DNA of 64,000 nt from Coix lacryma-jobi var. lacryma-jobi (taxonomy: Eukaryota > Streptophyta > Magnoliopsida > Poales > Poaceae), in NCBI GenBank assembly GCA_009763385.1, contig CM019829.1, positions 38,791,705 through 38,855,704 of the forward strand. Reading direction: 5' to 3'. The notes below the pieces were generated by a model, which saw only the letters and a program-made list of their open reading frames with translations, was not told where the DNA came from and made no database searches. How positions within the stretch are numbered: the first letter of the stretch is position 1; every line of letters begins with the position of its first letter. The translations under genes were made by a program, and so were the position numbers. This document shows, in pieces, positions 32,962 through 44,900 of the stretch.

Positions 32962-34573
32962 ATGGGGGAAACATTTTGTCTATTGTATCATAGCCTGACT
33001 CTTTTTTTCTTTCGTTTTATTTTTGTTTCTGATAGAGTAGTCTTTGCATTTCATCATGCATTTTTGCATTTTCTGAGCTTCATGACTATATTCCTTAGAA
33101 TGAATCTATGCTCTGTCTAGTATGCTCCGATGCTATATGATGATGCTTGTAGCTTATGCTCTTTCTGATCACTGATATATGTTATGAGCTGAGCTATTTT
33201 GTATATGGTGATTATGCTTAATGAACTTAAAATTTGCAACTGTTCACCATTGAGATTGGCAACTAGCATGTGTAGAATGTGTTGAAATCACTTGTGCTTT
33301 CCATATATCCTAGGTTGCTATGTCTCTAGTTCTGAGTCATTCACTTGCTTGGTATGTTCATATTCTGCTTTAAAATTGAACCAAGTTTAAGTGAATTAGA
33401 AAGATCGAGATGAGATTACTTGTCAACAGATCACGGTATCGAGACTGTTTCTCATTGCACATTGAGTTAAACTTGAGCCGTGTAGTGTATGACCGAAACC
33501 GACGCTTTAAGCTTCTGATTGCTTCTGCATAGGCTTAGCTCGGTTGAAAAGTTAGGCAATGACAAGCCTTCAACCTCTCGCAATCACATGCTTAATTTTG
33601 AACCTAATTTCACCGCTGCAACTCCGATTAAAATCTGAAATCACAAGTATATGTTTCATTCTGCAGCATGATGATTGAACTGTGCTAGGGGTAATTCACC
33701 TTGTATACATGTTTAGCACTTGTTTGACTTCCTATCTATATATGTTTAGTGCTATTTTGATGGTGAATACTTAATGGCTAAAACTGCTCACTTTGCTCAT
33801 ATGTTCATATTTCGTATTTGGTGATCAGTTTGAGCCTTTGCTGGCATGTATGCTTATTGTTGAGTCATTGGATCAACACTTTGTAGAGCATCTTTTCATT
33901 CTTTTCAGTATATTCCTGAAGCTACTAACTTGCATTTTTGACTCATGCATTCTTGAAGGGAGAAATTTTCTTGATAGTGCATTATCAACTAAGGGGGAGA
34001 ATTTGTCAAATCATAAGGGGGAGAAATCATAAAATCATATCTTAGTTGTGTGCACTATTGGAGGGGCAGTTTGCTTGCTTTGTCTGATGAAATTTCAATT
34101 GGTTTGGAGCATTTTTCCAATTGGTTCGGAGCATTTTTGGTAGCTAGTTGTGTTGAGCCTTTGCCTCTTTCTTGAGGGACTAGCGACTTTGCCTATATGC
34201 TCTTCACTTGGTTTCGAGCTCTTTTGCTTTTCAGTTAATATTGAGCTTTCTCGCTAGCGGTGTTGAACCAGTTCTGCCTCTTCTTGAGGGCTAGCTTTAT
34301 CGTGCTTGAATTTCAATTGGTATTTCAATTGGTGTCGAGCTTTCTCGCTAGTGGTGTTGAGCCCGTTCTACCTCTTCTTGAGGGCTAGCTTTGCTTTGCT
34401 TGGTTGCGTCGAGCCGTTGCCCATGTCTTTGGGAACCAAGTTGTTTTGCTCTTTCACTTGACCTTCTTCTGGCTTTGCTATGCTTTTGGGTCATTTGGTC
34501 GAATTCTCTCTCTTCCTTTCTTCTTCCTCCTTCTACCTTCATTATAATTTGTGTTGATAGTTGACAATGCACT
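32962..34573 (+). other. Element B 3' untranslated region with tandem repeats
   Basis: About 1.6 kb lie between the RNase H stop and the polypurine tract, matching element C in reverse. From about 34085 to 34420 there are four diverged tandem units with the core cctcttcttgagggctagc. Interspersed copies of a tRNA-Met primer-binding-site-like motif lie at 34096-34110, 34117-34132, 34205-34220, 34314-34323 and 34326-34340. No coding motif is seen. Confidence 0.8.
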
Positions 34574-34588
34574 CATCAAGGGGGAGAT
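34574..34588 (+). other. Element B polypurine tract
   Basis: CATCAAGGGGGAGAT sits directly before the 3' LTR start TGCGGATA and is identical to the tract of element C. Confidence 0.87.
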
Positions 34589-36712
34589 TGCGGATACATG
34601 GGTGTACGCTGGATCTTGAGTGATGAGTGATTGTCAACTGGTTTGATGCGCATGTTCTTTGGCTTGTGTTGTGCAGGTGTCGAGCACGGATACAGTGATC
34701 GAAGGCAAGGTGAAGGTCAAGTAGAGACGTGTCGTGCCGATGGACCAGGAGCATGAAGGGCGGACGTGAGGCTTGGACTGAGGGTTCGGTGGCCTGAGGA
34801 TCAGCTGTGGTGGCTGACAGCCTGGGACAGCGACGAGCGGAGACTTGCAGGGCACAGTGTTGCTCGGGTCGAGGACCTGGGGACATGTGTCGGTGGACGG
34901 GGTGCACGGGCGGTGCATCCCCTCTATGGCTCGGTTTGGTGGTTGAGCCACAGAAAAACCACCGGGTGGACGGTTTCCAGGTTTGGGCCATAAAACCTGG
35001 GTGCGACCGGTTTCCGAGTTTGGGCCACAAAACTCGGACTGAGGACGGTTTCCAGGTTTGGGCCTCAAAACCTGGGTGCTAGCGGGTTTCTGAGTTTGGG
35101 CCACAAAACTCAGGTGATGGACGGCTGGTTTCCCGGTTTGGGCCTCAAAACCGGGGGTTGGTCGTGAAGGCTGGTTTCCTAGTTTGGGCCTCAAAACCGG
35201 GGGCGAGGTCCGTGAAAAGGACGAGCAAAGCGGTGGCGGCACGTGGCGGCAATCGGTGAGGTTGCGTCGAGGCAACGCTACCAGTTGTGCGAGCGTGGCC
35301 GTCGGATCAACATCTACTTCGAGTTGGTCCAGAATAACCCTAGGGTTTAGCTGGTTCGCTCTATAATTAGTTAGGGGTAGAGTGGGAACTAGAATTAGGA
35401 TAAGTGGAGGGAGACACCCACCTCCCATCCTATCTCAGTCATTTTCTATTCTGCACTTAGGGTTTTCCTGCTCTCCCAATCCCCTGCTGTAGTAACTGAG
35501 ATCCGCAGAGAACCATACCTCTGTGTTCATGAGATTTTGAGCAAGTGAGACCATAATCTCACTGTTGTAGCGTGTGGTAGCCACACGGTTGCAGATCGAT
35601 GTCTTGATTTGCGTTTTGACTTTGTTCTTCGAGTTCTTCGTTTCTCCTCGATTTTCCCATCACTCGATCTCCCTCTCTACTGCGTCTTTTTGAAATCCAC
35701 TTGAATCAACTTGTTCTTTATAGTGAGGAGATCATTTCCACCAAAGGAATTCAGCTAACTCCTCACAAACCAGTAGATCGGGTCGATTCAATTTTCGTGG
35801 GGCTTTTCGGTTCATACACCATCTTCTTCGATTCCCGTTGATTGAGTTGATTTGAGCGAATGATTTCTTGAGGATAGTATCCTAACTACTTCGTGATCAT
35901 CTTCTCCAAGTTTGAGAACAAGGGATTTCGATTTGGATTGGTTTTGGAGAGATTTGAGTTGAGGGCGACCAAAATCACCCTCACTGGGTGGTCACGGACA
36001 GTCCGCGGTACTACCAGCGGATAGTCCGCGGTACTACCGGCGGACAGTCCGCGGTACTACCGGCGGACAGTCCGCGCGTCGGGGGCAAGCCGAGTCAGTG
36101 GCTGTGTTCTTCGACTGTGTTGTTTTGGTTTGAACGGCGGACAATCCGCAGTACTAGGTCGCGGACAGTCCGAGCCTGAGCAGAACGAGTTCAGCAACTG
36201 TGCTGTTTTTCCATTTTGACCGGCGGATAGTCCGGGATCGACTCGCGGACAGTTCGTAGTTGGCGCGGACAGTCCGGGACTAGGAGTCCGGACAGTCCGG
36301 GATTTGGCTGAGTGTTGAGTTTTAGTGTGTTTGCTCTCCCGGCTTCTCCACTTGGTTTCCGGACTTCTCGTTTGGCCCTAGAGTTGACCAAGTAACCTCT
36401 CTAGGTATCTTTGCTACTTGTTAGCATATGTATTTGGAGATTTCTCGACGTATCTCTCTATCTACGTTTGGGAGTCGGTTTTTGGGGTCGAATTTAAGAC
36501 GGTGCTTTTGGTGTTTGGTTCGCTCTTGCTTTGTGGTGCCTCGCTGGGATCCTAGGGATCATCCACCCTCTTCCAAGGGTCGTGGGCATCATGTTTCGGT
36601 AAAAGCTTTCGGGGGTTGACTTTTGGGACAAAGGCCGAAGTTTCGAGAGAAATTTTTTAGGCTCCCATTCACCCCCCCTCTGGTCGCCTGCTTTTGCATT
36701 CTCGGTCCTTCA
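34589..36712 (+). repeat. Element B 3' LTR
   Basis: A 2124-bp LTR runs from TGCGGATACATGG to CTCGGTCCTTCA and is the reverse complement of the element C LTR type. It contains the hairpin array (34938-35201) and a block of gcggacagtccgc palindromes (35994-36300), where one unit is repeated in near-perfect tandem. Confidence 0.93.
34938..35201. repeat. Seven-hairpin array in the element B LTR
   Basis: This is the third copy of the array. The stems, in coding orientation, are GGTGGTT/AACCACC, CCAGGTTT/AAACCTGG, CCGAGTTT/AAACTCGG, CCAGGTTT/AAACCTGG, CTGAGTTT/AAACTCAG, CCCGGTTT/AAACCGGG and a last one with two mismatches (35178-35201). Loops are GGGCCTCA or GGGCCACA, with one GGGCCATA. The order mirrors the element C arrays. 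Confidence 0.9.
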
Positions 36713-36730
36713 GCTGGAGGCTTGAAATGG

Positions 36731-37872
36731 CACTAGCACATAAAATCTTAATAGAGGCGGGCAAAATGGGTTAATGAAGTCTGGCATTACAACTGCCTCC
36801 AATCAAAGGTCACCGTTAATAGTGGCTAATCGGAGGTGGTTGGCCTGCCCACCTCAGTTAATATATTAACAAAGGCAGGAGCTGTAAGGCAAATGCCTTG
36901 GTTAATTACTATTAACGGAGGCGGTTGTGTTAACTTAACCGCCTCTGTTTTTCACTGATGTCGTCGTGGAGCAACGCCACTCACACCTATTTTTTCACCA
37001 TGAAAAGTCCCAACTGTGTAATCCTTCATAAAACCAAACCTAATCAAGTCAAATTGCACCTCTTTTACTCGGTGAGCTTTCATGTTCTTATAGTGAGAAC
37101 ATAGGCATGTGATTGTGGGTCCGATTCAGGCTTTCACTGTGAGTTTTTGCAATGGTAACAAACTTCCTCACTTGAACCAGGTACTGAGGTTCTAGCCTTG
37201 ACCACTTGTACATCCATTTGGACCTATCCATACCTACAAACCTTATGCACAATGAGCAAAAAAGTAGAATTGGAAATAAATAGCACCGCAAAGAAGAATA
37301 GATCTAGATCTAAAGAAACAAATTTTTTCTCTATCCTCCATTAAAATGGATCTAGATCTAGAGCACCTAAAATAATGAAAAGAGTGAAGAATGAGGATGG
37401 GAGAGCCTTTATCTACCTCTTGTGGTGTCCTCTTTCCCCAAATCTAAAGGCTAAACCTCTTCTCAGTGATTTGCTCAATTTTTAGGGCAAAACCTCCCCC
37501 TATAAGATGGAAGAGGAAGACCCATGGAGAAGAATGGGACACTGTTGTGGATTTGTAGCAACAGGAATAACAAAGATGAGCATGTAAGAGATGTTTGTCT
37601 CGGTTAATTGACGATAATCGAGGAGGTAGGCTTATAACGACCACCTCCATTAATCTATTAACTGAGGTGGGCATTATAACCTTACCGCCTTGGTTAGTGG
37701 CATTTAACTGAGGCGGGCTAGTTAAGGTAACCACCTCATTAATCGTTAATCAAGGCGGTCATTTTGGGGATGACCGATCATGGCCGGCCTAGGAATAAAG
37801 AAGGCAGGCAGAAAGGCACCCACCTCCGTTAAAGAAACAGTGGTGTCACACAAAAGCAAACCTGTAGTAGTG
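36731..37872. mobile_element. Small non-autonomous CACTA (En/Spm-type) transposon
   Basis: The 1142-bp unit starts CACTAGCACA and ends TGTAGTAGTG, so both ends read CACTA[C/G].ACA inward. It is flanked by the 3-bp duplication tgg (36728-36730 and 37873-37875). Both ends carry subterminal copies of short motifs such as gaggcggg, taacggaggcgg and ttaactgaggcgg in both orientations, as CACTA transposase-binding regions do. There is no transposase coding sequence, so it would need a partner element. Confidence 0.88.
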
Positions 37873-37875
37873 TGG

Positions 37876-38858
37876 CCTAGCCGATTGTCTCGGCCAACAC
37901 CTCGAAAGCTCCTCCCAAAAATATAAAAGTCGATCAAAACTTCTCCAAAAATTTACAAACTTTTCAAAGATGATCCTTAGGTCTATTAGATGATATTTTC
38001 AAAGAATCAAACCTCACCTAGATCTGAATATCCATCTAGGGAGTTGGAGTTTCCTCAAGAAATCCACCCAAGGGTGAAAACTCATGCTCATGATGAATCT
38101 ATCAATTTCACTTGGTAGATATGTTCATCTAGGGTCCTTGCACGAATTCAGCCAAATAAACCATCCCCAAAACCTCAATAACTCAAGATTCAACAAAAGA
38201 GTGAAGAGGAGGAAGAGAGAAGGAAAACCAAATCAAGCACAAAGTAAGAACTAATATTCATATCTACGATGAATGATTGCTTTATTTCTTAAGATCAACT
38301 AGGTCTTGTTCTTACAGAGGAAGGATTAAACATAGGAGAGGAATCACTCTCTACACTGTGTATCTCAACAGTTGTCAACCATACACATCAAGATAAGAAT
38401 TAATTAACATAAAAGTAATTAGAAAGTAACAACTTATGATTTCACTTGGTTCCACTTGTAATTGGAGAATTATGATTGCAGGGTCAGCATAGCAAAGATT
38501 ATTTGAAAATAGGACATCCACAAGCATCTAGAAGATTCTAATTACTTCACAGGATCAGTGGGCCCACTGTCATACACTCCAAGTAAGAAAACAACATCAA
38601 TAGGTGATCCAACCTGTGAAAACCCACTTTAGACGGAGTATAAGACCCGCATGTCAGAGGGGTGGCCCACCTACCATAGAGGAGGGGTTGGTCGACCTAT
38701 GACAAGTGGCCCTACCTCTCTGCCACCTCGTGCATGTCTTCAAGATGTTCACCTTCAATTTTAAGGTGGTTTTAATTAAGTCGGTTTATCCGATGTTGAA
38801 CGTGAAAAGTGACAAGAATCGATGATATGACAATTCCTTGACCTCTACTCCATCTCCT
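37876..38858. other. Spacer of unknown origin
   Basis: About 980 bp lie between the CACTA element and the hAT end. There is no open frame over 60 codons with a motif and no clear repeat. A segment near 38650-38720 (ggtcgacctatgacaagtgg) has the look of retrotransposon-derived sequence, but I cannot place it. Confidence 0.4.
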
Positions 38859-38873
38859 TGTATTTATAGATGG

Positions 38874-41131
38874 TGAAAGGACCTCGATGTTGCCTAGAGG
38901 GGGGGTGAATAGGCCTGTAAAAACTCAACTCGAACAAATGTTAGAATCTCGAGCGACACTTCTGCTCTGGGAGCAGAACTGCTGCTCGAGCAGAACCTCT
39001 GCTCTGCGAGCAGAACTTCTTCTCTATGAGCAGAACTTCGAGATCACAATTCAAAATCTACCAAATGGAAAATAGATCAAGTAAATTACTGAGCTTCCTA
39101 GGGTAGTGTTGAACCTATTTCACCAATTGAATGTATGCAGAAGTGTACAAGTGAGTATATCGGCACCAAACCCTAAAATCACCACAAATGAAAGTAGAGA
39201 GCAATACAAACAACAAGAACACAATAGAGACAAGGTATTTATCCCGTGGTTCAGCTCGCCACCAAGGCTTGCCTATGTCCACGTTGTTGAGGAAGCCACA
39301 AAGGTTTTTAGGTCTCTTTCAACCCTATCCTCGATCTCAAGTCAAGAGAGCAAGTCTCTTGAGATGAGAGTGTTCTTACTAGTCGCTTGGGTGATAACAA
39401 ACGTCCCGAAGCTGCCACACAACAGTTGAAAGCTTCCGGGCGACGCCTAGCCGGCTAGGAGCCTTGCTCCAAGAGTAATAAACACAAACCACTGGCTTGA
39501 ACGCGAACCAAGTGCTCTAGGACATGAATAACAGATGGGGCTGCTCTCTAATGCAGTTTGGAGGCTCAAACTCTCAAGGAATCAGAGAGGAATCAAAGGG
39601 GGAAGCTTGAGGGGCTCCAATGGAGAGTGAGAGAGAGAGAGCTGCTCTGGTCGCACTTGGGAGGAGAATGGTCGGGATGACCATTGGGGGGAGCAAGGAG
39701 ACGAAGGAATACCCCCTGCTATCCAACGGTAACTTTAAGTCGCATAAGTGCCGCTCACAGAGCAGAACTTCTGCTCTCCGGCATTTCTGCTCGAGCAGAA
39801 CTTCTGCTCGCAGAGCAACACTTCTGCTCTGACACAAACAACCAAGAATGAGGAATGAAAGGCTTGCTGTTGTGGCTAGTTTTTGAGGATGGTTTGGTGG
39901 AACTTTTGAGCACTTAGTTGCACATCAAAGCTTGTGCATTGTATCCCCCTTTATATTGTGGCTTTTCCTAAACTCAAATTCAAAGCATAAAAGAATTTAA
40001 ACGCCTTTGAGTCGAATGTCGCTTTCCTTTGTAATTGGGGTTGCCACCATCACATGTATTATCCTCTTCCTCAATATCACTTCATAAATGTTTGCAATCA
40101 TCCTTGTCTCATCTCTTGAGCAAACACACCCTTGAGTTTGTGACTTGAATCTTTCCAACACATGTGAGTTTAGTCCATGGCTTGAAGTCACCTCCACTAA
40201 TGATTAGATCCTCAACATAATATGACTCCTTATAGCTCGATTAGTACCTCGACTCAATGCAAGTACTCTCTTCCTCACCCTAGCCATAGTACCTCGGTCT
40301 CCTTGACCTTCACCTTCGCTTAGTACCTCAAAGCCCTTTCCTTGCTATCTTCACCCTATCAAGCCATACTCAAGTCACATCACATTAAACATCCATTGAA
40401 TAATCATTTCTTCAATATTGTGATCCTTGCTTGAACATCTTATAGATATGAATGTTGAGATCAATCAAGCTTCACATAGAGTGTCATATATGAATCAACA
40501 TCAATATGATCAAGCCAATTCACGATTCCTTATATTCTCTCCATATTGGCTTGACACTCAACACTCACTTCAATCTATCTTCATACTTCTAACTTGATCA
40601 AAACAATGCAAAGTGATTTTCCAAATCTTTATCCATACAAGCAAACCAAAGTAGAGACCGACTTATATCCAATATCAGTTGTGTCCTTTGTCATTTTAGC
40701 TTTGCTTGCCATTTCCTCACTTATGCATTCTTGATTCATTCTTCATCCTTGATCAAAGCTAATCCACTATCAAACTCTTCTTGTTCATGAAAAGCAAGCC
40801 ATTATTGAGACCAATTCCAAGTCATCAACTCATGTCTCATTTGTCACTTGTCAAATATGCTTTCTTTCTCATGATGCTATGATACTCCACAACATAGAAG
40901 CCATCTCATTGATTCCAATAGCATTGCTATCTTTTGCTTGAACTAGATTGTTTCCATAATCTTTCAATACAACAACAATACACAATTTTGGCCTTCATTT
41001 CAACACAATGTGGAGTACCATCAAGTTTGCTACTTCTGTTGGACCTTTAATACACTTAGCAAACTTGTTAGACCTTTAGTTGAGTTGTCATTCAATTCAC
41101 CAAAACCCACTAAGGGCTAGATGCACTTACA
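38874..41131 (-). mobile_element. Solo LTR J (Copia, SIRE/Maximus-like)
   Basis: A 2258-bp LTR starts TGAAAGGACC and ends GCACTTACA on the plus strand, flanked by gatgg (38869-38873 and 41132-41136). The inner-edge motif with a G run followed by tgaatagg resembles LTR D, so the coding strand is minus. No internal domain or second LTR is present. Two clusters of gagcagaa/ttctgctc palindromes lie at 38960-39035 and 39755-39835. Confidence 0.88.
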
Positions 41132-41919
41132 GATGGCCATCGGGCCGTGCTGGCCCGGCTCGGCGGCACGTCGTGCCGTGCCGGCCCGACACGGCATCAT
41201 GCCTTCACGGGCCATCGTGCTTGTCAGGCCGTGCCTCCCCGTGCTTCGTGCCTTTGCATCGGCCCAAGGCACGACTCGTGGGCCAGTTTTTCATGTCATG
41301 CCGCCCGTTGGCCCGTCAGCCCATGGCCGGGCCGTGCCGGCCCATGGCCTGTCAGCCAAAAAACCACTCAAACATTCAAACAATTCAACCAAGTAAGTTT
41401 CATCATTTTCACATAATCACATTCAAAATTGACAACGAACTAATAGTACAACAGAAACACAAAGAGTTAATATGAAAATTATAATTAAAATGAGTAGTTT
41501 GTGCAATGTTGCCTCATTAAAAACCTTTCTAGGTAAAACTCACCCTTGTGAGAAACCCTAGAAAGGAAAAAAGAGTACAACCAGCTCAAAAAGTTAAAGT
41601 TTTGTTCTCATTACAAAAGCCAACATCAGTGGCAACTGGCAAGGCAAAGTCCTACTGTCCTAGTGGCTTAGTGTTTACAAATTACAATGGCAATCTCACA
41701 GAGTATCATAGTCACTCACACTCACTAATAACTCACAGTCACAGTCACAGTCACATGCAGACAGACACAGACTTGAGACTTGCGCCAAAAGACCAAAAGT
41801 GCCTGCAAAAACATACATAATTAGATGAAGCAGAAGAAATCAGAATTAGTTGAAGCTATCTCTAGTTCTTTGCATAACACAGATGAGTACTTTACCCCTC
41901 TGGTTCTTCATTCTCCAAT

Positions 41920-44900
41920 CTAACCAGCACCAGCAGCACCGCCGCTGCCGCTGCCTTCGCCTTCTTCATCCAGGAACAGGTTCTTGAAGGCCTCCTCCAA
42001 GTCTGGGTCCTTAGCTTCATGTTGTTGTCTTCTTGCTCCTAACTCTGAGTCTTTGATGCAGGTGAGCATCTCCACATGCTCAGGAAACAAGCGCCACTGA
42101 CATTCTTCGATTATCCTCCCTGTCAAGCTGAAACAAGACTTCGAGGACACAGTAGATACATGAACAGACATGATATCTCGAGCCATAATAGATAGGATTG
42201 GATAGGTTAGCTTATGGTCACACCATCAGAGCAGCAAGTCAAAGGATTCCTCATAATATGTGATAGGGTCACTGTCCAAGTAAGCTGAAAGCTCACTAAC
42301 AACAGATGGAGCAGATGAAGATGAAGGGGAGCAGCCAGGGGATGCACCAGGACCTGCAAACATCCTTCCACATGCCTGCTTTGTCTTACCCGAATGACCT
42401 GAAGGATGTGCAACCCTTTGAGTTGTCCTGGCTGCACCAAATTTTTGCTCATATTTGCCAAACAAGTTGTACAATTCATCTTTCACATCAGCATAGTATG
42501 AACTATAAGAGCTACCAGTATATGTAACAAGTAATTAAAGCACATTAAAGAATCCTTTCATCTTAGCTCTAGGATCAAGAATGAATGCATATGAATAAAG
42601 CAGTGGAATTTTCTCCAAAATATTTAAGGAATTTTAGCTTCATAGGATAAGCAATCATTCTAAAATTTTGATCTCTTTCAGCTTTATGCAAATGCTCAGC
42701 AATGTAACGAATATCGTGCAAAACAAGTGGAGCAGTGGGATAATAAACACGTGACAAAACAACTGTAGAGTCATAAAACAGTTCCAGAAACACCATTATT
42801 TTCTCAGCAATATACCAATGTTGTGCAGTCAACAATTCTAATCCATAATTAGAGTTAATGAACATAGAAAAGACTTCCTTGTATGGCAGCAAGTGTTTTA
42901 GCATTAATTAAGTAGAATTCCATCTAACATCCATATTCAAGCCAAACTTACTAGGTCTAAGACCTTGAGCAGTTGAAAGCCCTAGTTTGGTTTTGGGTAA
43001 TTGATGAAACATATTTGGTCTAATTCTATTGCTAAGCATGTGTGTAGCTTATAAGAAAGGATTGTGACCAAGCCAAGTGGTGGAGCTAGCAAGGTGGCAA
43101 CCATGGAGGATGGTGATGGCCACAAGCACTCAAGAGATCAAGTGCTCTACCATTGGTCATCTCTGGAACCTCTCTGCATGGTCATCAGACGCAGGGGTTG
43201 AGCGTCCGATGTAAGGGTGCCGGCGCGTCCGATGTGGCACAGAAAGTAGCTGAAAAGAGCAGGGGCAACGGAGCGTCCGATGTCACATTAACCGTGGTGC
43301 AAAGAAAAATGACCGTTGGGATCTGATAGACTGAATTCATAGCAGAGGGACACGTGGTGCTCATCGGAGCATCGAACGCTGGAGGAGCGTCCGATGGCCC
43401 CGACACCGGCGCGTTCGATGCTCGGGTTTTCAGCCCAATGTCTAGGCTGTTTTGTGTGGCCTATTTAAGGGGCTTGGTCGGCTCACATGAGTACACTCTT
43501 GCACATTTTGATTCCTAAGCTTACTAGTAAGCATTGGCAAGCCTCCCAACTCATCTCCCTAGTTGATTTGATCAAACCAAATGAGATTGAGTGATCTAGT
43601 GCGTTGATTTGAAAGAGTTCAATCTAGTGGCACTTGTTCTTCACATCGGCATTGAGTTTCTTGTTACTCTTGGCATTTGCCCGTGCCTAGACGACTTGGA
43701 GGCATTGAGGTGGTTGAATGGCAAGATTGGTGATTGTTCTTAGCCACCACCGTTCGTGATTGTGAGAGGTTTTGGGGCCTCACCTCATCGGAGCGGCAAG
43801 AGGCATCCTTAGTGGATTGCTCGTGTCATTGAGCTGCCACACTACGGGTAGATTCTTGTGGCGCTCTTTGTGAGCTTGGCTTTGTGACGATTAGCCACTA
43901 AGTCACCTAGTGTTGGTCGACACAATAGGGAGTAGCGTGCCAACAAGCACGTGAACCTCGGGATAAATCTTGGTGTCCCGTGTGCTTATTGTGATTGGTC
44001 TTCATATTCACATTCTTGGTGATCGACATCACAAGTGGATTTCACCGGTGATTGGCCCTCTACTAGATGATCCCGAAGGCTCGGTGAAACCATTTCTATC
44101 TAGCTCGTTTACTTTGTGTATTTATTTTGAGCTATTTCATTTGTGTAGGGATTATTATTCGTTGTATATCTTTTGTCATATATCTTGTGTAGCTAGTTGT
44201 GTTTAGTTCACTTAGTTTATCTATTGCACACACTTATCTCATATACATTCCTTGTATATCATACTTGTGCTAGAGCTAGATTGTTTTATTCCGCATTAGA
44301 TACTAGCTCCAATTGATTATGTGACATAGTCTTGTTAGGTAGAATTGTTGGATAGGTGGCTTGCAACACACTATTAGGCTAGCGCAAAAAACTTTGTCAT
44401 TTGTTATACTAATAGTGTTTGCCTAAGTGATTTTGTAGATTTTTAATTAGGATATTCACCCCATCTAGCCAATTTGGACCTTTCAGCAGTACAATAATTC
44501 TTAAATAATACAATTCTTTGATTAGAGGAATTCAAAAAAATTATAGCAGTTCTAAAATCTTCAGTATAAGGTTTCAACCTCTTTAAGCCAGATTTGACAA
44601 TAAGATTAATGATATGACAAGCACAACATTGATGCACAAGCAAATACTTTACTTTGTGAGGATCATCTCTTGTAGGTGCATGAATAGAACCCAAGTAACC
44701 AAAGAAGATAGGTTGCAAAATATCATAAGCCTTACAATTAGATGAAGCATTGTCTAGAGTGACAACAAAGACTTTATCAATTAAACTAAACTCCTCAACC
44801 ACACTAGCAATCCTATCAGCAATATTTTCACCAGAATGTGACACCTCAATCAACCTAAGACCAACAACCTTTTTCTGCAACTCCTAGTCAGCACTAACAT

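Larger units (their letters stand above)
28694..36712 (+). mobile_element. Copia retrotransposon B (same family as C), 3' part
   Basis: Plus-strand Copia sequence resumes exactly at the right edge of element A, in the middle of a gag frame matching C. It runs through gag, protease, integrase, reverse transcriptase, RNase H, a 1.6-kb untranslated region, a polypurine tract and a 2.1-kb 3' LTR ending at 36712. The 5' LTR and gag start lie left of the window, beyond element A. The 5 bases after the LTR (gctgg, 36713-36717) should be its target duplication but cannot be checked here. Confidence 0.92.

Noticed and set aside
36713..36717. Confirmed target duplication of element B
   Set aside because: The left copy lies outside the window, so gctgg is only the expected sequence.
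42226..42486. Ser/Pro-rich frame as a separate gene
   Set aside because: It is on the strand and in the position of the hAT transposase, between the catalytic and dimerisation parts, and is best read as decayed transposase.
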